Below are positions 33,558-41,462 of a stretch of DNA of 41,595 nt, one piece after another. The notes beneath the pieces are model-generated. The model saw only the letters and a list, made by a program, of their open reading frames with translations, had not been told where the DNA came from and did not search any database. This stretch comes from Prevotellaceae bacterium (GTDB lineage Bacteria; Bacteroidota; Bacteroidia; Bacteroidales; Bacteroidaceae), in the NCBI GenBank assembly GCA_015257125.1, contig JABZKU010000022.1, forward strand, positions 1 to 41,595, written 5' to 3'. Positions within the stretch are counted from its first letter, which is position 1. Every line of letters starts with the position of its first letter. The position numbers and the translations under genes are program-made.

Positions 33558-33620
33558 GAAAAAACGCCCCACTTTTCGCAGAAAGTTCCCGACTTTTACT
33601 CAAAAGTCCCCCATTTTTTT
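33558..33620. repeat. Three tandem degenerate 21-base repeats
   Basis: Units 33558-33578, 33579-33599 and 33600-33620, in the opposite orientation to 22519-22602 (gaaaaaacgccccacttttcg and variants). The units are partly self-complementary. They lie between the Smr gene and the S46 peptidase gene, about 30 bases before its ATG. Confidence 0.6.
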
Positions 33621-33653
33621 CATCTTGCTCTCCACTTTCTTTTCTTTCACACC

Positions 33654-35834
33654 ATGCGTAGAATAGTTCTTGCCCTCCTCGCCCTCTTTTCGCTCACGGT
33701 AGCCCGTGCCGACGAGGGCATGTGGTTGCTCAAACTCATGCAAGAGCAGCACCTCACCGATTCGCTCCGCAAAGCCGGCTTGCAGCTTGCGCCCGAAGCC
33801 CTCTACAGTGAGAATGCCCCCTCCCTCCGCGATGTCGTCGGCCGTTTCGGCGGCGGATGCACCGGCGAAGTCGTCAGCCCCGACGGCCTCATCTTCACCA
33901 ACAACCACTGCGGCTTCTCCTTTGTGCAGGCCATGAGCGACCTCAAGCACAATTATCTCCAAGACGGTTTCTTCGCCAAGAGCCGCGCCGAGGAGTTGCC
34001 CGTGCCCGGCCTCACCTTCACCTTCGTGGTGCGCATCGACGATGTCACCGCCCGCGTCGAAGCCCTCGCGCGTCAAAAGAAATATGATCAGCACACGCGC
34101 CAATCGGCCGGCGTGCTCGCCGCCTTGTCTGAAAAGCTCCTCAAATCGAGCGCCCTCGCCAAGACCCCCGGCGTGAGCGCGCGCATCGTCCCCTTCTTCG
34201 GCGGCAATCGCTATTTCCTCTTCGTCGAACAGCGCTACGACGACGTCCGCCTGGTGGTGAACCCGCCCCAGCAGATCGCCCAATTCGGCTTCAACCAAGA
34301 CAACTGGCTCTGGCCGCGTCACAATGCCGACTTCGCCGTCTTCCGCATCTACGCCGATGCCCAAGGCCGTCCGGCACGTTATGCCAAAACCAACGTGCCT
34401 TTGCGCCGCGAGAAGTGGTTGCCCATCAGCCTTCGCGGCGTCGAACAGGGCGACTACACCATGATCATGGGCTTCCCCGGCCGCACCAGCCGTTTCCTCA
34501 CCGCTTCGCAGGTGCGCCTGCGCTGCGAGAGCATCAATGAGCCCATCAATCTCGCCGGCGAAGCCGAACTCCGCTTCATGAAGTCGCTGATGGACAGCGA
34601 CAAAGCCGCCTCGCTCAAATACGCCGGCGAGTACATGAAGCTCGGCAACATGGTGAAGAACTTCGGCGGCATGAACGCCAGCGTCGCTTCCACCCGTTTG
34701 CTCGACATCAAGGCGCGCGAAGAAGCCGCTTTCCGCGAATTTGCCGCGCGCAGTGGCCGGCCGGAATACAAAAACGTCATCGAGCGCATCGATTCGCTCG
34801 TGGCCGCCGTGCGCGACACGCTCCACGACTACAACCTCCTCCGCTTCACCTACGGCGCGCAAGACTTTCATCCCAACACCGTCGCCCTCTGGGGCTTCAT
34901 TCTTCGCTTTGCCCCGCGTGTTCAACGCAACTGGGAGCGACTCGACCGAGGCAAGAAACAAATCAAAGCCGGCGCTGAGGAGAAAAAGCTCTACCGCGAA
35001 TTTATGACCTCTGCGCATCGCGTGGCACTGACCACTGATTTCGACTACGACCTGCGCAAGATGAAACTCCTGGCTCCCTATTGGGCCAAGCATCACCGCC
35101 TCAAAGCGCAGCCCGGTTTCGTGCGCGAGGACATGAATGCCTATTTCGACTCGCTCTATGCGCAGACGGCTTTCCGCGACACGGCCGAAATTAACACGTA
35201 CATGGCCACCGACTGTTTCGAGGCCTTCTCCGAAGATTCCGTCATCAGCCACTGGCTGCAATTCGACCGCTTGATCGATGAGGTGTATCGCCCCGCGCTC
35301 GACCGCTATGAGCGCAAAGTGGCCGAACTCAACCAAATCTATGTGCGCGGCCTCTGCGAAATGTACGGATGGACGAAGGCGCCCGACGCCAATTCCACCT
35401 TGCGCATGACTTACGGCAGCGTGCGCGGCTATTCGCCCCGCGATGCCGTGCAATACGGCTGGCGCACCGGCTTGAAAGGCATGTTTGAGAAGGAAAATCC
35501 CGCCGATCCCGACTATGTCGTGGACGAAAAACTCCGACAGCACTATCTCGCCAAGAACTACGGCCCCTATGCCGACGCCGACGGCGAGTTGCCCACCTGC
35601 TTCCTCACCAACAACGACATCACCGGCGGCAATTCGGGCAGCGCTGTCCTCAATGCGCGCGGCGAACTCATCGGTTTGGCCTTCGACGGCAACATCGAAA
35701 GCCTTTCGTCCGACCTCCGCTACAATCCGCAGCTGCAGCGTTGCATCAACGCCGACATTCGTTACATCCTTTTCGTCATTGACACCTACGGCGGTTCGCA
35801 TTATCTCCTAAACGAGATGGAAATTCGCCGTTGA
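33654..35834 (+). CDS. S46 family dipeptidyl peptidase, DPP7-type
   Basis: The product has 726 residues with a signal peptide (MRRIVLALLALFSLTVARA), so it is periplasmic. The chymotrypsin-like catalytic set is intact: His85 in TNNHCG, Asp226 in HNADFAVF and Ser661 in GGNSGSAV. The alpha-helical cap expected for S46 enzymes lies between (about 290-560). The residue 18 places after the catalytic Ser is Gly679 (AFDGN). DPP11 has Arg here for acidic P1 residues, while DPP7 has Gly for hydrophobic ones, so DPP7-like release of N-terminal dipeptides is favoured. These enzymes feed peptide-fermenting Bacteroidales. It ends 12 bases before the rRNA methylase gene. Confidence 0.93.
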   Translation: MRRIVLALLALFSLTVARADEGMWLLKLMQEQHLTDSLRKAGLQLAPEALYSENAPSLRDVVGRFGGGCTGEVVSPDGLIFTNNHCGFSFVQAMSDLKHNYLQDGFFAKSRAEELPVPGLTFTFVVRIDDVTARVEALARQKKYDQHTRQSAGVLAALSEKLLKSSALAKTPGVSARIVPFFGGNRYFLFVEQRYDDVRLVVNPPQQIAQFGFNQDNWLWPRHNADFAVFRIYADAQGRPARYAKTNVPLRREKWLPISLRGVEQGDYTMIMGFPGRTSRFLTASQVRLRCESINEPINLAGEAELRFMKSLMDSDKAASLKYAGEYMKLGNMVKNFGGMNASVASTRLLDIKAREEAAFREFAARSGRPEYKNVIERIDSLVAAVRDTLHDYNLLRFTYGAQDFHPNTVALWGFILRFAPRVQRNWERLDRGKKQIKAGAEEKKLYREFMTSAHRVALTTDFDYDLRKMKLLAPYWAKHHRLKAQPGFVREDMNAYFDSLYAQTAFRDTAEINTYMATDCFEAFSEDSVISHWLQFDRLIDEVYRPALDRYERKVAELNQIYVRGLCEMYGWTKAPDANSTLRMTYGSVRGYSPRDAVQYGWRTGLKGMFEKENPADPDYVVDEKLRQHYLAKNYGPYADADGELPTCFLTNNDITGGNSGSAVLNARGELIGLAFDGNIESLSSDLRYNPQLQRCINADIRYILFVIDTYGGSHYLLNEMEIRR

Positions 35835-35846
35835 ACCCCTCTCTGC

Positions 35847-37274
35847 ATGATGCTTCCCGAAGCTTTTGTCACCCGATTGCGCGCTCTCCTCGGTCCCGCC
35901 GAGGCGAGCGCGCTTTGCGTTGCCCTCACCGAAGGCGACACCCCTGTGAGTGTGCGCCGCAACCCCGCCAAGTGGGCCGCCGATGAGTTGCCTTTCGTGG
36001 CCGACGACGCGCCCCTTGTCGCCACCCCCGTGCCGTGGTGCGAAGAAGGGCGCTACCTTTCGGCGCGGCCCGCCTTCGCTCTCGATCCGCGTTGGCACGC
36101 CGGCGCTTATTATGTGCAGGAAGCCGCGTCGATGTTCGTGGCGGCGGCCTATCGTGCGGCGTTTCCCGACAGCGCGCCCCAACGTGCCCTCGATCTCTGC
36201 GCCGCCCCCGGCGGAAAAAGCACGCTCTGGCGCACGCTCCTGCCCGACGACGCACTGCTTGTGGCCAACGAACCGGTGAAAGCGCGCGCTAATATTCTCG
36301 CCGAAAACCTCATTAAGTGGGGACACCCCAACACCGTCGTGGCCAACGCCTATCCTGCGGATTTCGGTGGCCTGTCCGAGTGTTTCGATCTCATCGCCAC
36401 CGACGTTCCCTGCTCGGGCGAGGGCATGTTTCGCAAAGATCTCCAAGCGCGCGCCGAGTGGTCGCCCGAAGCCGTGGCGCATTGTGCCGAGCGGCAGCGC
36501 GAAATTCTCCGCGACGTGTGGCCGGCGCTCCGTCCGGGGGGCTTTCTCGTCTACAGCACCTGCACTTTCAACCGCGAGGAGAACGAAGACATGGTGGTTT
36601 TCGCCTGCGAAGAACTCGGCGCTGAGCTGATTCCCATTCCCCTCGACGCGTCGTGGCCGATAGCGGGCGACACCACCGGCCGCGACCTCTCCGTTTACCA
36701 TTTCTTCCCCCACCGCACTGCCGGCGAAGGCCTCTTTCTCGCCCTGCTGCGCAAGACTTCGGGCGAAGGCGACGCCGATTCGGGCGCAGCGCCCAAGACG
36801 CGCCGCGCCGACCGCGATAAGCGCCGCAAAACCGCCAAGCCCGAAGCCCCGCCCCGCGAGTTCACGACGTGGTTGCGCGAGTCGGAAGCGTTCGCCCTCC
36901 GTTTGTTGCCCGACGGCCGCTGGAATGCCGTGCCGCGTGCCCATGCCGATTTCGTAGAACGGCTGGCCGGTGTGGCGCGCCTGCTGGTTTCGGGCGTCAC
37001 CTTGGCCGAACGCAAAGGCACCAAGCTCATTCCGCACACCGCTTTGGCGCTTTCCACCGCCCTTGCCCCCGAGGCTTTCCCCACCGTGGCACTCTCTGCG
37101 GCAGAAGCGCGCTGCTTTTTGCGCCGCGAAGCCATGGTGCTGCCCAGCGATGTGCCTCGCGGCTACGTGCTTGCCACCTTTGAGGATCTTCCCCTCGGCT
37201 GGCTCAACAATCTCGGCTCGCGCGCCAACAATCTCTACCCCGCCGAGTGGCGATTGCGCTTGACCGAGGCGTAA
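35847..37274 (+). CDS. rRNA (cytosine-C5)-methyltransferase, RsmF/YebU-like
   Basis: The product has 475 residues. A short N-terminal domain is followed by the Rossmann methylase core with the SAM motif ALDLCAAPGGKST (about 110-122). DVPCSGEGMF carries Cys189 (product release) and YSTCTFNREENE carries Cys239 (the attacking Cys of m5C enzymes). The C-terminal part (about 330-475) is a PUA-like RNA-binding region ending LGSRANNLYPAEWRLR. It transfers a methyl group from SAM to a cytosine in 16S rRNA; the exact base is inferred from the family. It lies 12 bases after the peptidase gene and may be co-transcribed. Confidence 0.9.
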   Translation: MMLPEAFVTRLRALLGPAEASALCVALTEGDTPVSVRRNPAKWAADELPFVADDAPLVATPVPWCEEGRYLSARPAFALDPRWHAGAYYVQEAASMFVAAAYRAAFPDSAPQRALDLCAAPGGKSTLWRTLLPDDALLVANEPVKARANILAENLIKWGHPNTVVANAYPADFGGLSECFDLIATDVPCSGEGMFRKDLQARAEWSPEAVAHCAERQREILRDVWPALRPGGFLVYSTCTFNREENEDMVVFACEELGAELIPIPLDASWPIAGDTTGRDLSVYHFFPHRTAGEGLFLALLRKTSGEGDADSGAAPKTRRADRDKRRKTAKPEAPPREFTTWLRESEAFALRLLPDGRWNAVPRAHADFVERLAGVARLLVSGVTLAERKGTKLIPHTALALSTALAPEAFPTVALSAAEARCFLRREAMVLPSDVPRGYVLATFEDLPLGWLNNLGSRANNLYPAEWRLRLTEA

Positions 37275-37383
37275 AAGTGCCGCCCTTCGTGGGCGGAGTG
37301 CCCGACCTTTGTGGGCGCATCTCGTCCGTGTCGTCGCGTGCGCCTCATTATATATTATTCTTCTCCCGATTTTTCCCCGACTT
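37275..37383. repeat. Intergenic region with about two 21-base repeat-like units
   Basis: From 37272, aaaagtgccgcccttcgtg is followed one unit later by ggagtgcccgacctttgtg. Spacing and composition resemble the 21-base family but the match is weak. No promoter consensus was found for prmA. Confidence 0.3.
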
Positions 37384-38319
37384 ATGCAATATCTCTGTTT
37401 CACCTTCACCCTCACGCCGGCCTCCGAAGCCGCCTATGACCTGTTGGCCGACGCGTTGGCCGGTGCCGGCTTCGACAGTTTCGTGCACACTGACGAACTT
37501 GACCTGCCGCGTGTGGCCTTTCAAGACAATTTCCCCGAGAGCGCCGTCTTTGCCGACAAGGCCGCGACCGATGCCTTCCAGGCTTACATTCCCGCTGCCC
37601 GATTTGACGAAGAAGAACTCCGTGCTGTCTTGGCTGAGTTCCCGCTGCCCGGCCACCGCATCGACTATGTGCGCGAAGAAGTGGAGGACAAAAACTGGAA
37701 CGAGGAGTGGGAGAAAAACTACTTCCAGCCCTTGCTCATCGGATCGGCCGACCATCCGCGCTGTGTTGTCTCTTCCACCTTCCACACCGACGTGCCCGAA
37801 GCGGAATATGCCATCAAAATCAATCCGCAAATGTCGTTCGGCACCGGACACCACCAAACCACGGCGCAAATGCTCGAGCGCTTGCTCGACGACGAGGTGC
37901 GCGGGCTCGAAGTCCTCGACATGGGTTGCGGAACGGGCATCTTGGCGATTTTAGCCTCGTTGCGCGGGGCGAAACACTGCGTGGCCGTCGACTTCGACGA
38001 GTGGTGTGTGCGCAACACGCGCGACAATCTCGCCCTCAACGCCGTGGGAGAGATCGAAGTCGTGCACGGCGATGCCACTGTCCTCGAGTCGCGCCCCGAA
38101 GTCTTCGACTTGGTGATCGCCAACATCAACCGCAACATCCTCCTGGCCGACCTTCCGCGCTATGTCGCTGCGATGCGAAGCGGCGCACACATCTATATGA
38201 GTGGATTCTACACGGCCGACGTCGCTCCCCTGCGCGAACGCGCCGAAGCCTTGGGACTCACCTTCGTCGACGAGCGCAGTCGCGAAGACTGGGCGTGCAT
38301 TAAATTCGTCAAAGCCTGA
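37384..38319 (+). CDS. prmA: Ribosomal protein L11 methyltransferase
   Basis: The product has 311 residues when started at 37384 (MQYLCFTFTLTPASEAAYDLL); an earlier ATG at 37309 adds an unrelated tail. The N-terminal substrate-recognition domain (about 1-75) is followed by KNWNEEWEKNYFQP, the linker INPQMSFGTGHHQTT and the SAM motif LDMGCGTGILAIL. The active-site segment is IANINRNILL. It trimethylates ribosomal protein L11. Its TGA overlaps the next gene's ATG by one base. Confidence 0.94.
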   Translation: MQYLCFTFTLTPASEAAYDLLADALAGAGFDSFVHTDELDLPRVAFQDNFPESAVFADKAATDAFQAYIPAARFDEEELRAVLAEFPLPGHRIDYVREEVEDKNWNEEWEKNYFQPLLIGSADHPRCVVSSTFHTDVPEAEYAIKINPQMSFGTGHHQTTAQMLERLLDDEVRGLEVLDMGCGTGILAILASLRGAKHCVAVDFDEWCVRNTRDNLALNAVGEIEVVHGDATVLESRPEVFDLVIANINRNILLADLPRYVAAMRSGAHIYMSGFYTADVAPLRERAEALGLTFVDERSREDWACIKFVKA

Positions 38320-39116
38320 TGCGCCGCCTCGTTTCGTCCGCGTTCGCGGCAGCGGTTGCCGTGTTCGCTCGGCGCGCAGTGGTGGTTGCGTTCATTCTCC
38401 TCACCGCGTTGAGCGTGGCCGTGGAGGCGCAGGCCGAAACGCCCTTGCGCCGTCCGCTTTCGTTCTTGCCCGCCGCGTCCGTCCTCGTAGTCACGCCCGG
38501 AGCGGCCAATGTGGTGGAACGCGTCATGCAAGTTTCGCCCTACTTGGCGCCGCAGGCCGACACGCTCACCGCCCATTCGGCGCGTGCCTTCCGCCGTTTG
38601 GCCGCGCGGCAGCCCGATCTCGCGCGCTGTTCGGCCGATACGCTCGCGCGCCTCTTCTTGGTCACGGGAGAAGCCCACATCGCCGCCGCGCTCGACCGCG
38701 AACGTTTGCGCCGCGACAGTCTTCTTTCGGCCAATCCCACCGACCGCGCCGCCGCACAAGCGCTGCTCAACACCCTCGGATGGGTGGCGGCGAGCGAAGG
38801 CACCGACCTGTATGTGAACCTACCCGTCGACTGTATGATGAATGTCGCCACCCCCGCGCTGCGTTGCACCGTCGATCAGATTTGCGAAATGGGGCGGGTG
38901 AAATATCGCCTCTCCGGTTTTCCGCAACACGGCAGTGCGCTGCGCCTTCACCTGCGATTGCCCACCGGCGTGGAGCCCGATCAGGTGTATCTCAACGGCC
39001 GCCGCTTGCTCGCTCCGCAGATTGAGCGCGGATACCTCGTGGTGGATCGCGCATGGCGCAACAATGAGGAACTCTATTACGATCTGCCCGAGCGAAAACA
39101 ACTGTTCGGCGAGTGA
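38319..39116 (+). CDS. Secreted protein of unknown function with a GH127-like C-terminal beta domain
   Basis: The product has 265 residues. Its ATG shares a base with the prmA stop, so translation is probably coupled. The N-terminus has a basic stretch and hydrophobic segment (about 19-38) ending AQA, a likely signal peptide. Residues 45-165 are helical and resemble nothing I know. Residues 165-265 (LYVNLPVDCMM...QVYLNGRRLLAPQIERGYLVVDRAW...YDLP) follow the pattern of the C-terminal beta-sandwich of GH127 arabinofuranosidases. The catalytic barrel is absent, so enzyme activity is not expected. It could be a remnant or a binding module. Confidence 0.6.
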   Translation: MRRLVSSAFAAAVAVFARRAVVVAFILLTALSVAVEAQAETPLRRPLSFLPAASVLVVTPGAANVVERVMQVSPYLAPQADTLTAHSARAFRRLAARQPDLARCSADTLARLFLVTGEAHIAAALDRERLRRDSLLSANPTDRAAAQALLNTLGWVAASEGTDLYVNLPVDCMMNVATPALRCTVDQICEMGRVKYRLSGFPQHGSALRLHLRLPTGVEPDQVYLNGRRLLAPQIERGYLVVDRAWRNNEELYYDLPERKQLFGE

Positions 39117-39161
39117 AGCCCGCCACCGCTGTTGGCAACTTGGCACTTTCGCACGCGAAAA

Positions 39162-39199
39162 AGTCGACAAAGGCCGCGTTTTGTTTGCCCTTGTCGACT
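39162..39199. other. Inverted repeat overlapping the DUF3127 gene promoter
   Basis: Arms AGTCGACAAAGG (39162-39173) and CCCTTGTCGACT (39188-39199) pair at 11 of 12 positions around a 14-base loop. The right arm lies inside the -33/-7 spacer. It could be an operator, or part of a terminator for the gene ending at 39116, though no T run follows. Confidence 0.5.
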
Positions 39200-39215
39200 C
39201 AAAAGCGTAATTTCG
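39184..39215 (+). promoter_or_regulatory. Promoter for the DUF3127 gene
   Basis: TTTG (39184-39187), exactly 20 bases, TAATTTCG (39208-39215; one mismatch to TAnnTTTG), 22 bases before the ATG. Confidence 0.55.
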
Positions 39216-39237
39216 CAACGAATATTCAAAACAACCT

Positions 39238-39675
39238 ATGGAAATTACCGGTAAAATCATTTTTGCCCTCGAACGCCGCGCCGGCAAGTCCGCGCGCACC
39301 GGCAACGACTGGGCATCGCAGTCTTACGTGCTCGAGACGCACGACCAATACCCGCGTCGTATGGTCTTCGACGTGTTCGGCGACGACAAAATTCAGCAGT
39401 TCAACATCCAGCCCGGTCAGGAGTTGACGGTGAGCTTCGACATCGATGCCCGCGAATATCAAGGCCGCTGGTTCAACAGTATCCGTGCTTGGCGCGTGAT
39501 GCCCGCACAAGCTCCCGGAGCCGCTCCGGTTGCAGGTGTCGGCCCGCAAGTTGGCGCGCCCGGCGTGACGATGCCGGCCGACGGTGCTGCACAATACGGA
39601 CAAGTGCCCGGAGTCGGCGTGCCCGGCCCTCAACCTCAAGCTGCCGACGGCGGAACGGACGATCTCCCCTTCTGA
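39238..39675 (+). CDS. DUF3127 OB-fold protein with an SSB-like acidic tip
   Basis: The product has 145 residues. Residues 1-95 form a small beta-barrel of the DUF3127 type, opening MEITGKIIFALERR with GKSARTGNDWASQSYVLET, then FDIDAREYQGRWFNSIRAWRV. A flexible Gly/Pro/Ala/Val/Gln linker follows (about 97-138), and the protein ends DGGTDDLPF. That layout (OB-like barrel, disordered linker, acidic DDLPF tip) is that of single-stranded DNA-binding protein. Whether it binds nucleic acid is not known. It has its own promoter and a terminator. Confidence 0.85.
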   Translation: MEITGKIIFALERRAGKSARTGNDWASQSYVLETHDQYPRRMVFDVFGDDKIQQFNIQPGQELTVSFDIDAREYQGRWFNSIRAWRVMPAQAPGAAPVAGVGPQVGAPGVTMPADGAAQYGQVPGVGVPGPQPQAADGGTDDLPF

Positions 39676-39699
39676 GCAGTTTCAACTTTTATGAGTCGT

Positions 39700-39732
39700 T
39701 TCTCCCGTACTGCGGGAGAATCGGCTTTTTTT
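39700..39732 (+). terminator. Terminator or attenuator just before mtgA
   Basis: Eight-base-pair stem TTCTCCCG / CGGGAGAA with a 5-base loop (39700-39720), then TCGGC and seven T. The T run ends only 7 bases before the mtgA ATG. Confidence 0.8.
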
Positions 39733-39739
39733 CTATCCT

Positions 39740-40432
39740 ATGTTCGTGAATAAACTCTTTCGTTTCTGCCGTTGGGCGCTGGGCATTTTCTTCGTGTCGA
39801 GCCTCCTTTCGGTGATCGCCCTGCGGTGGGTGCCGGTCTACGTCACCCCGCTGATGGTGATCCGCTGTGTCCAGCAGTGGAGTCGCGGCGAGCGTCTGCG
39901 TCTGCACCACAGTTGGGTGCCGCTTGAGGAGATGCCGCCCTCGCTTCCCGTGGCCGTTATCGCCTCTGAGGATCAGAAGTTTTATGTCCACAGCGGTTTC
40001 GACACCCAAGCCATCGGCAATGCGCTGGTGCAGCGCATGGAGGGCGGACGCCGCCTGGGTGGCAGCACCATCTCTCAACAAACGGCGAAAAACGTGTTTC
40101 TCTGGCCCACGAGTTCGTGGGTGCGCAAGGGTTTCGAGGCCTATTTCACCGTGCTGATCGAACTCTTTTGGTCGAAACAGCGCATCATGGAAGTCTATCT
40201 CAACAGTATCGAGATGGGCGACGGCATCTATGGGGTGAAAGCCGTGGCGGAGCAGCATTTCGACTGCGAACCGTCGCAACTCACGCGCCGCAACTGCGCG
40301 CTCATCGCCGCCACGCTCCCCGCGCCCCTGCGCTTCAGCAGCAAAACGCCCGGCCCCTACATGCGCAGCCGTACGCGCTGGATCTTGAACCAGATGCGCC
40401 ACGTGCCGAGCTTCGACATGGGACAGCATTAA
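39740..40432 (+). CDS. mtgA: Monofunctional peptidoglycan glycosyltransferase
   Basis: The product has 230 residues, the usual length for MtgA. One N-terminal membrane helix (about 13-38) is followed by the GT51 domain. Its motifs are AVIASEDQKFYVHSGFD (catalytic Glu77), GGSTISQQTAKNVFL, KQRIMEVYLNSIEMG and the C-terminal ALIAATLPAP...RSRTRWIL. It polymerises lipid II into glycan strands on the outer face of the inner membrane. The start lies 7 bases after a terminator T run, so expression must come from readthrough or a promoter inside the hairpin region. Confidence 0.94.
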   Translation: MFVNKLFRFCRWALGIFFVSSLLSVIALRWVPVYVTPLMVIRCVQQWSRGERLRLHHSWVPLEEMPPSLPVAVIASEDQKFYVHSGFDTQAIGNALVQRMEGGRRLGGSTISQQTAKNVFLWPTSSWVRKGFEAYFTVLIELFWSKQRIMEVYLNSIEMGDGIYGVKAVAEQHFDCEPSQLTRRNCALIAATLPAPLRFSSKTPGPYMRSRTRWILNQMRHVPSFDMGQH

Positions 40433-40512
40433 GTTCGCTTTTCGTTCGCAGCGCGCGCCTACCGTTGCGCGCATCGTGTGCCGTTGCCGCGCCACGGAGC
40501 CACTGTTAGGCA

Positions 40513-40563
40513 AAAAAAGAAACATCCCGCTTTCCTGAAGTCAGGAAAGCGGGATGTTTTTGT
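40513..40563. terminator. Bidirectional terminator between mtgA and the Crp/Fnr gene
   Basis: An 18-base perfect inverted repeat (40521-40538 with 40541-40558), with T-rich DNA on the right and a run of A on the left (T run for the minus strand). It serves both convergent genes. Confidence 0.92.
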
Positions 40564-40635
40564 GGCACAAGGGCAAGGTCGCAGCCCGATTTGTGCGCGC
40601 TGCTTGCGGAGGTCACCCTCGAAAGGCGCGGGCGC

Positions 40636-41340
40636 TCAGTTGTGGAGCGAGAGTTCGCGCAGTTTGTGCTCGTCGAGGATGCGCAGGGTGCGCGAAACGA
40701 AGGCGATGGCGCCTTCCTGTTCGAAATGTTTGAGCGTACGAATAGCGTTCGAGGTACTCATATTCGAGAGTTCCGCCAGTTCGCGGCGCGTCAAGGGCAG
40801 GCCAATGTCGTGGTGGTCGGCGGGGTTGCCGTAGGTGGAGCGCAGGAAGAGGAGGGTTTCGGCCATGCGTTCGCGCAGCATGCCCTGGGTGAGGGTCACG
40901 ATTCGGCGGTCGGCGATGCCGAGTTCGCGCGCCATTTGCTTGACAATGAGCTGCATGAGTCGCGGCGACTCGTCGATGAGTTGGCGCACGAGGGGAATGG
41001 GATAGGCCAAGAGCGTCGAGGAGCGGTGGGTCACGGCATTGGCGGCATAGTGCTCATCGGCCAAGGCGGCGCGATAGCCGAAAATTTCGCCCGGCCCGAT
41101 GAATCGCAGGGTTTGTGCGCGCTCGGTGCGCCCTTCGCGGTAGAGACGCACGGTGCCTTCCAGCACGTAATAAAGGAAGTGGGGCGTGTCATCCTGCCGG
41201 TAGATGATTTCGTCTTTGGGAAGGATGTATTCGCGCTGAGCGGCAAAGAGGCGCGCGCGTTGCTCGGCGGTGAAGGCTTCGCGAAAGGTGTGCGAAGCCG
41301 AACGAAGTGACCACGTATTCTGGATTGTCATCTGCTTCAT
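40636..41340 (-). CDS. Crp/Fnr-family transcription regulator
   Basis: The product has 234 residues. The N-terminal cyclic-nucleotide-binding-like barrel (about 25-145) includes DEIIYRQDDTPHFLYYVLEGTVRLYREG and IGPGEIFGYRAAL. A dimer helix follows, then a winged-helix domain with LPLTRRELAELSNMSTSNAIRTLKHFEQEGAI as the recognition region. The Arg and Ser that bind cAMP in E. coli Crp are not evident, and there is no Fnr cysteine cluster, so the signal is unknown. Promoter and terminator on both sides make it a single-gene unit. Confidence 0.88.
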   Translation of the reverse strand: MKQMTIQNTWSLRSASHTFREAFTAEQRARLFAAQREYILPKDEIIYRQDDTPHFLYYVLEGTVRLYREGRTERAQTLRFIGPGEIFGYRAALADEHYAANAVTHRSSTLLAYPIPLVRQLIDESPRLMQLIVKQMARELGIADRRIVTLTQGMLRERMAETLLFLRSTYGNPADHHDIGLPLTRRELAELSNMSTSNAIRTLKHFEQEGAIAFVSRTLRILDEHKLRELSLHN

Positions 41341-41430
41341 ATCTTCTCTCTGTCAGAAAGGGGTGGACGGTTGGCCATGGCACGGAGGCGCGAACCGCGG
41401 TGGCGGTGCGCATCGGGCGAGTGGATAGGA

Positions 41431-41462
41431 CAAATTTATGCATTCGGCTGCAGGCAGCCAAA
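41431..41462 (-). promoter_or_regulatory. Bacteroidetes-type promoter for the Crp/Fnr gene
   Basis: On the minus strand TTTG (41462-41459), 20 bases, TAAATTTG (41438-41431), about 90 bases before the start codon at 41340. The remaining 130 bases to the window end show nothing recognisable. Confidence 0.75.

Noticed and set aside
33600..35801. 733-residue minus-strand open frame opposite the S46 peptidase
   Set aside because: Shadow; the plus strand has a signal peptide and full catalytic set.
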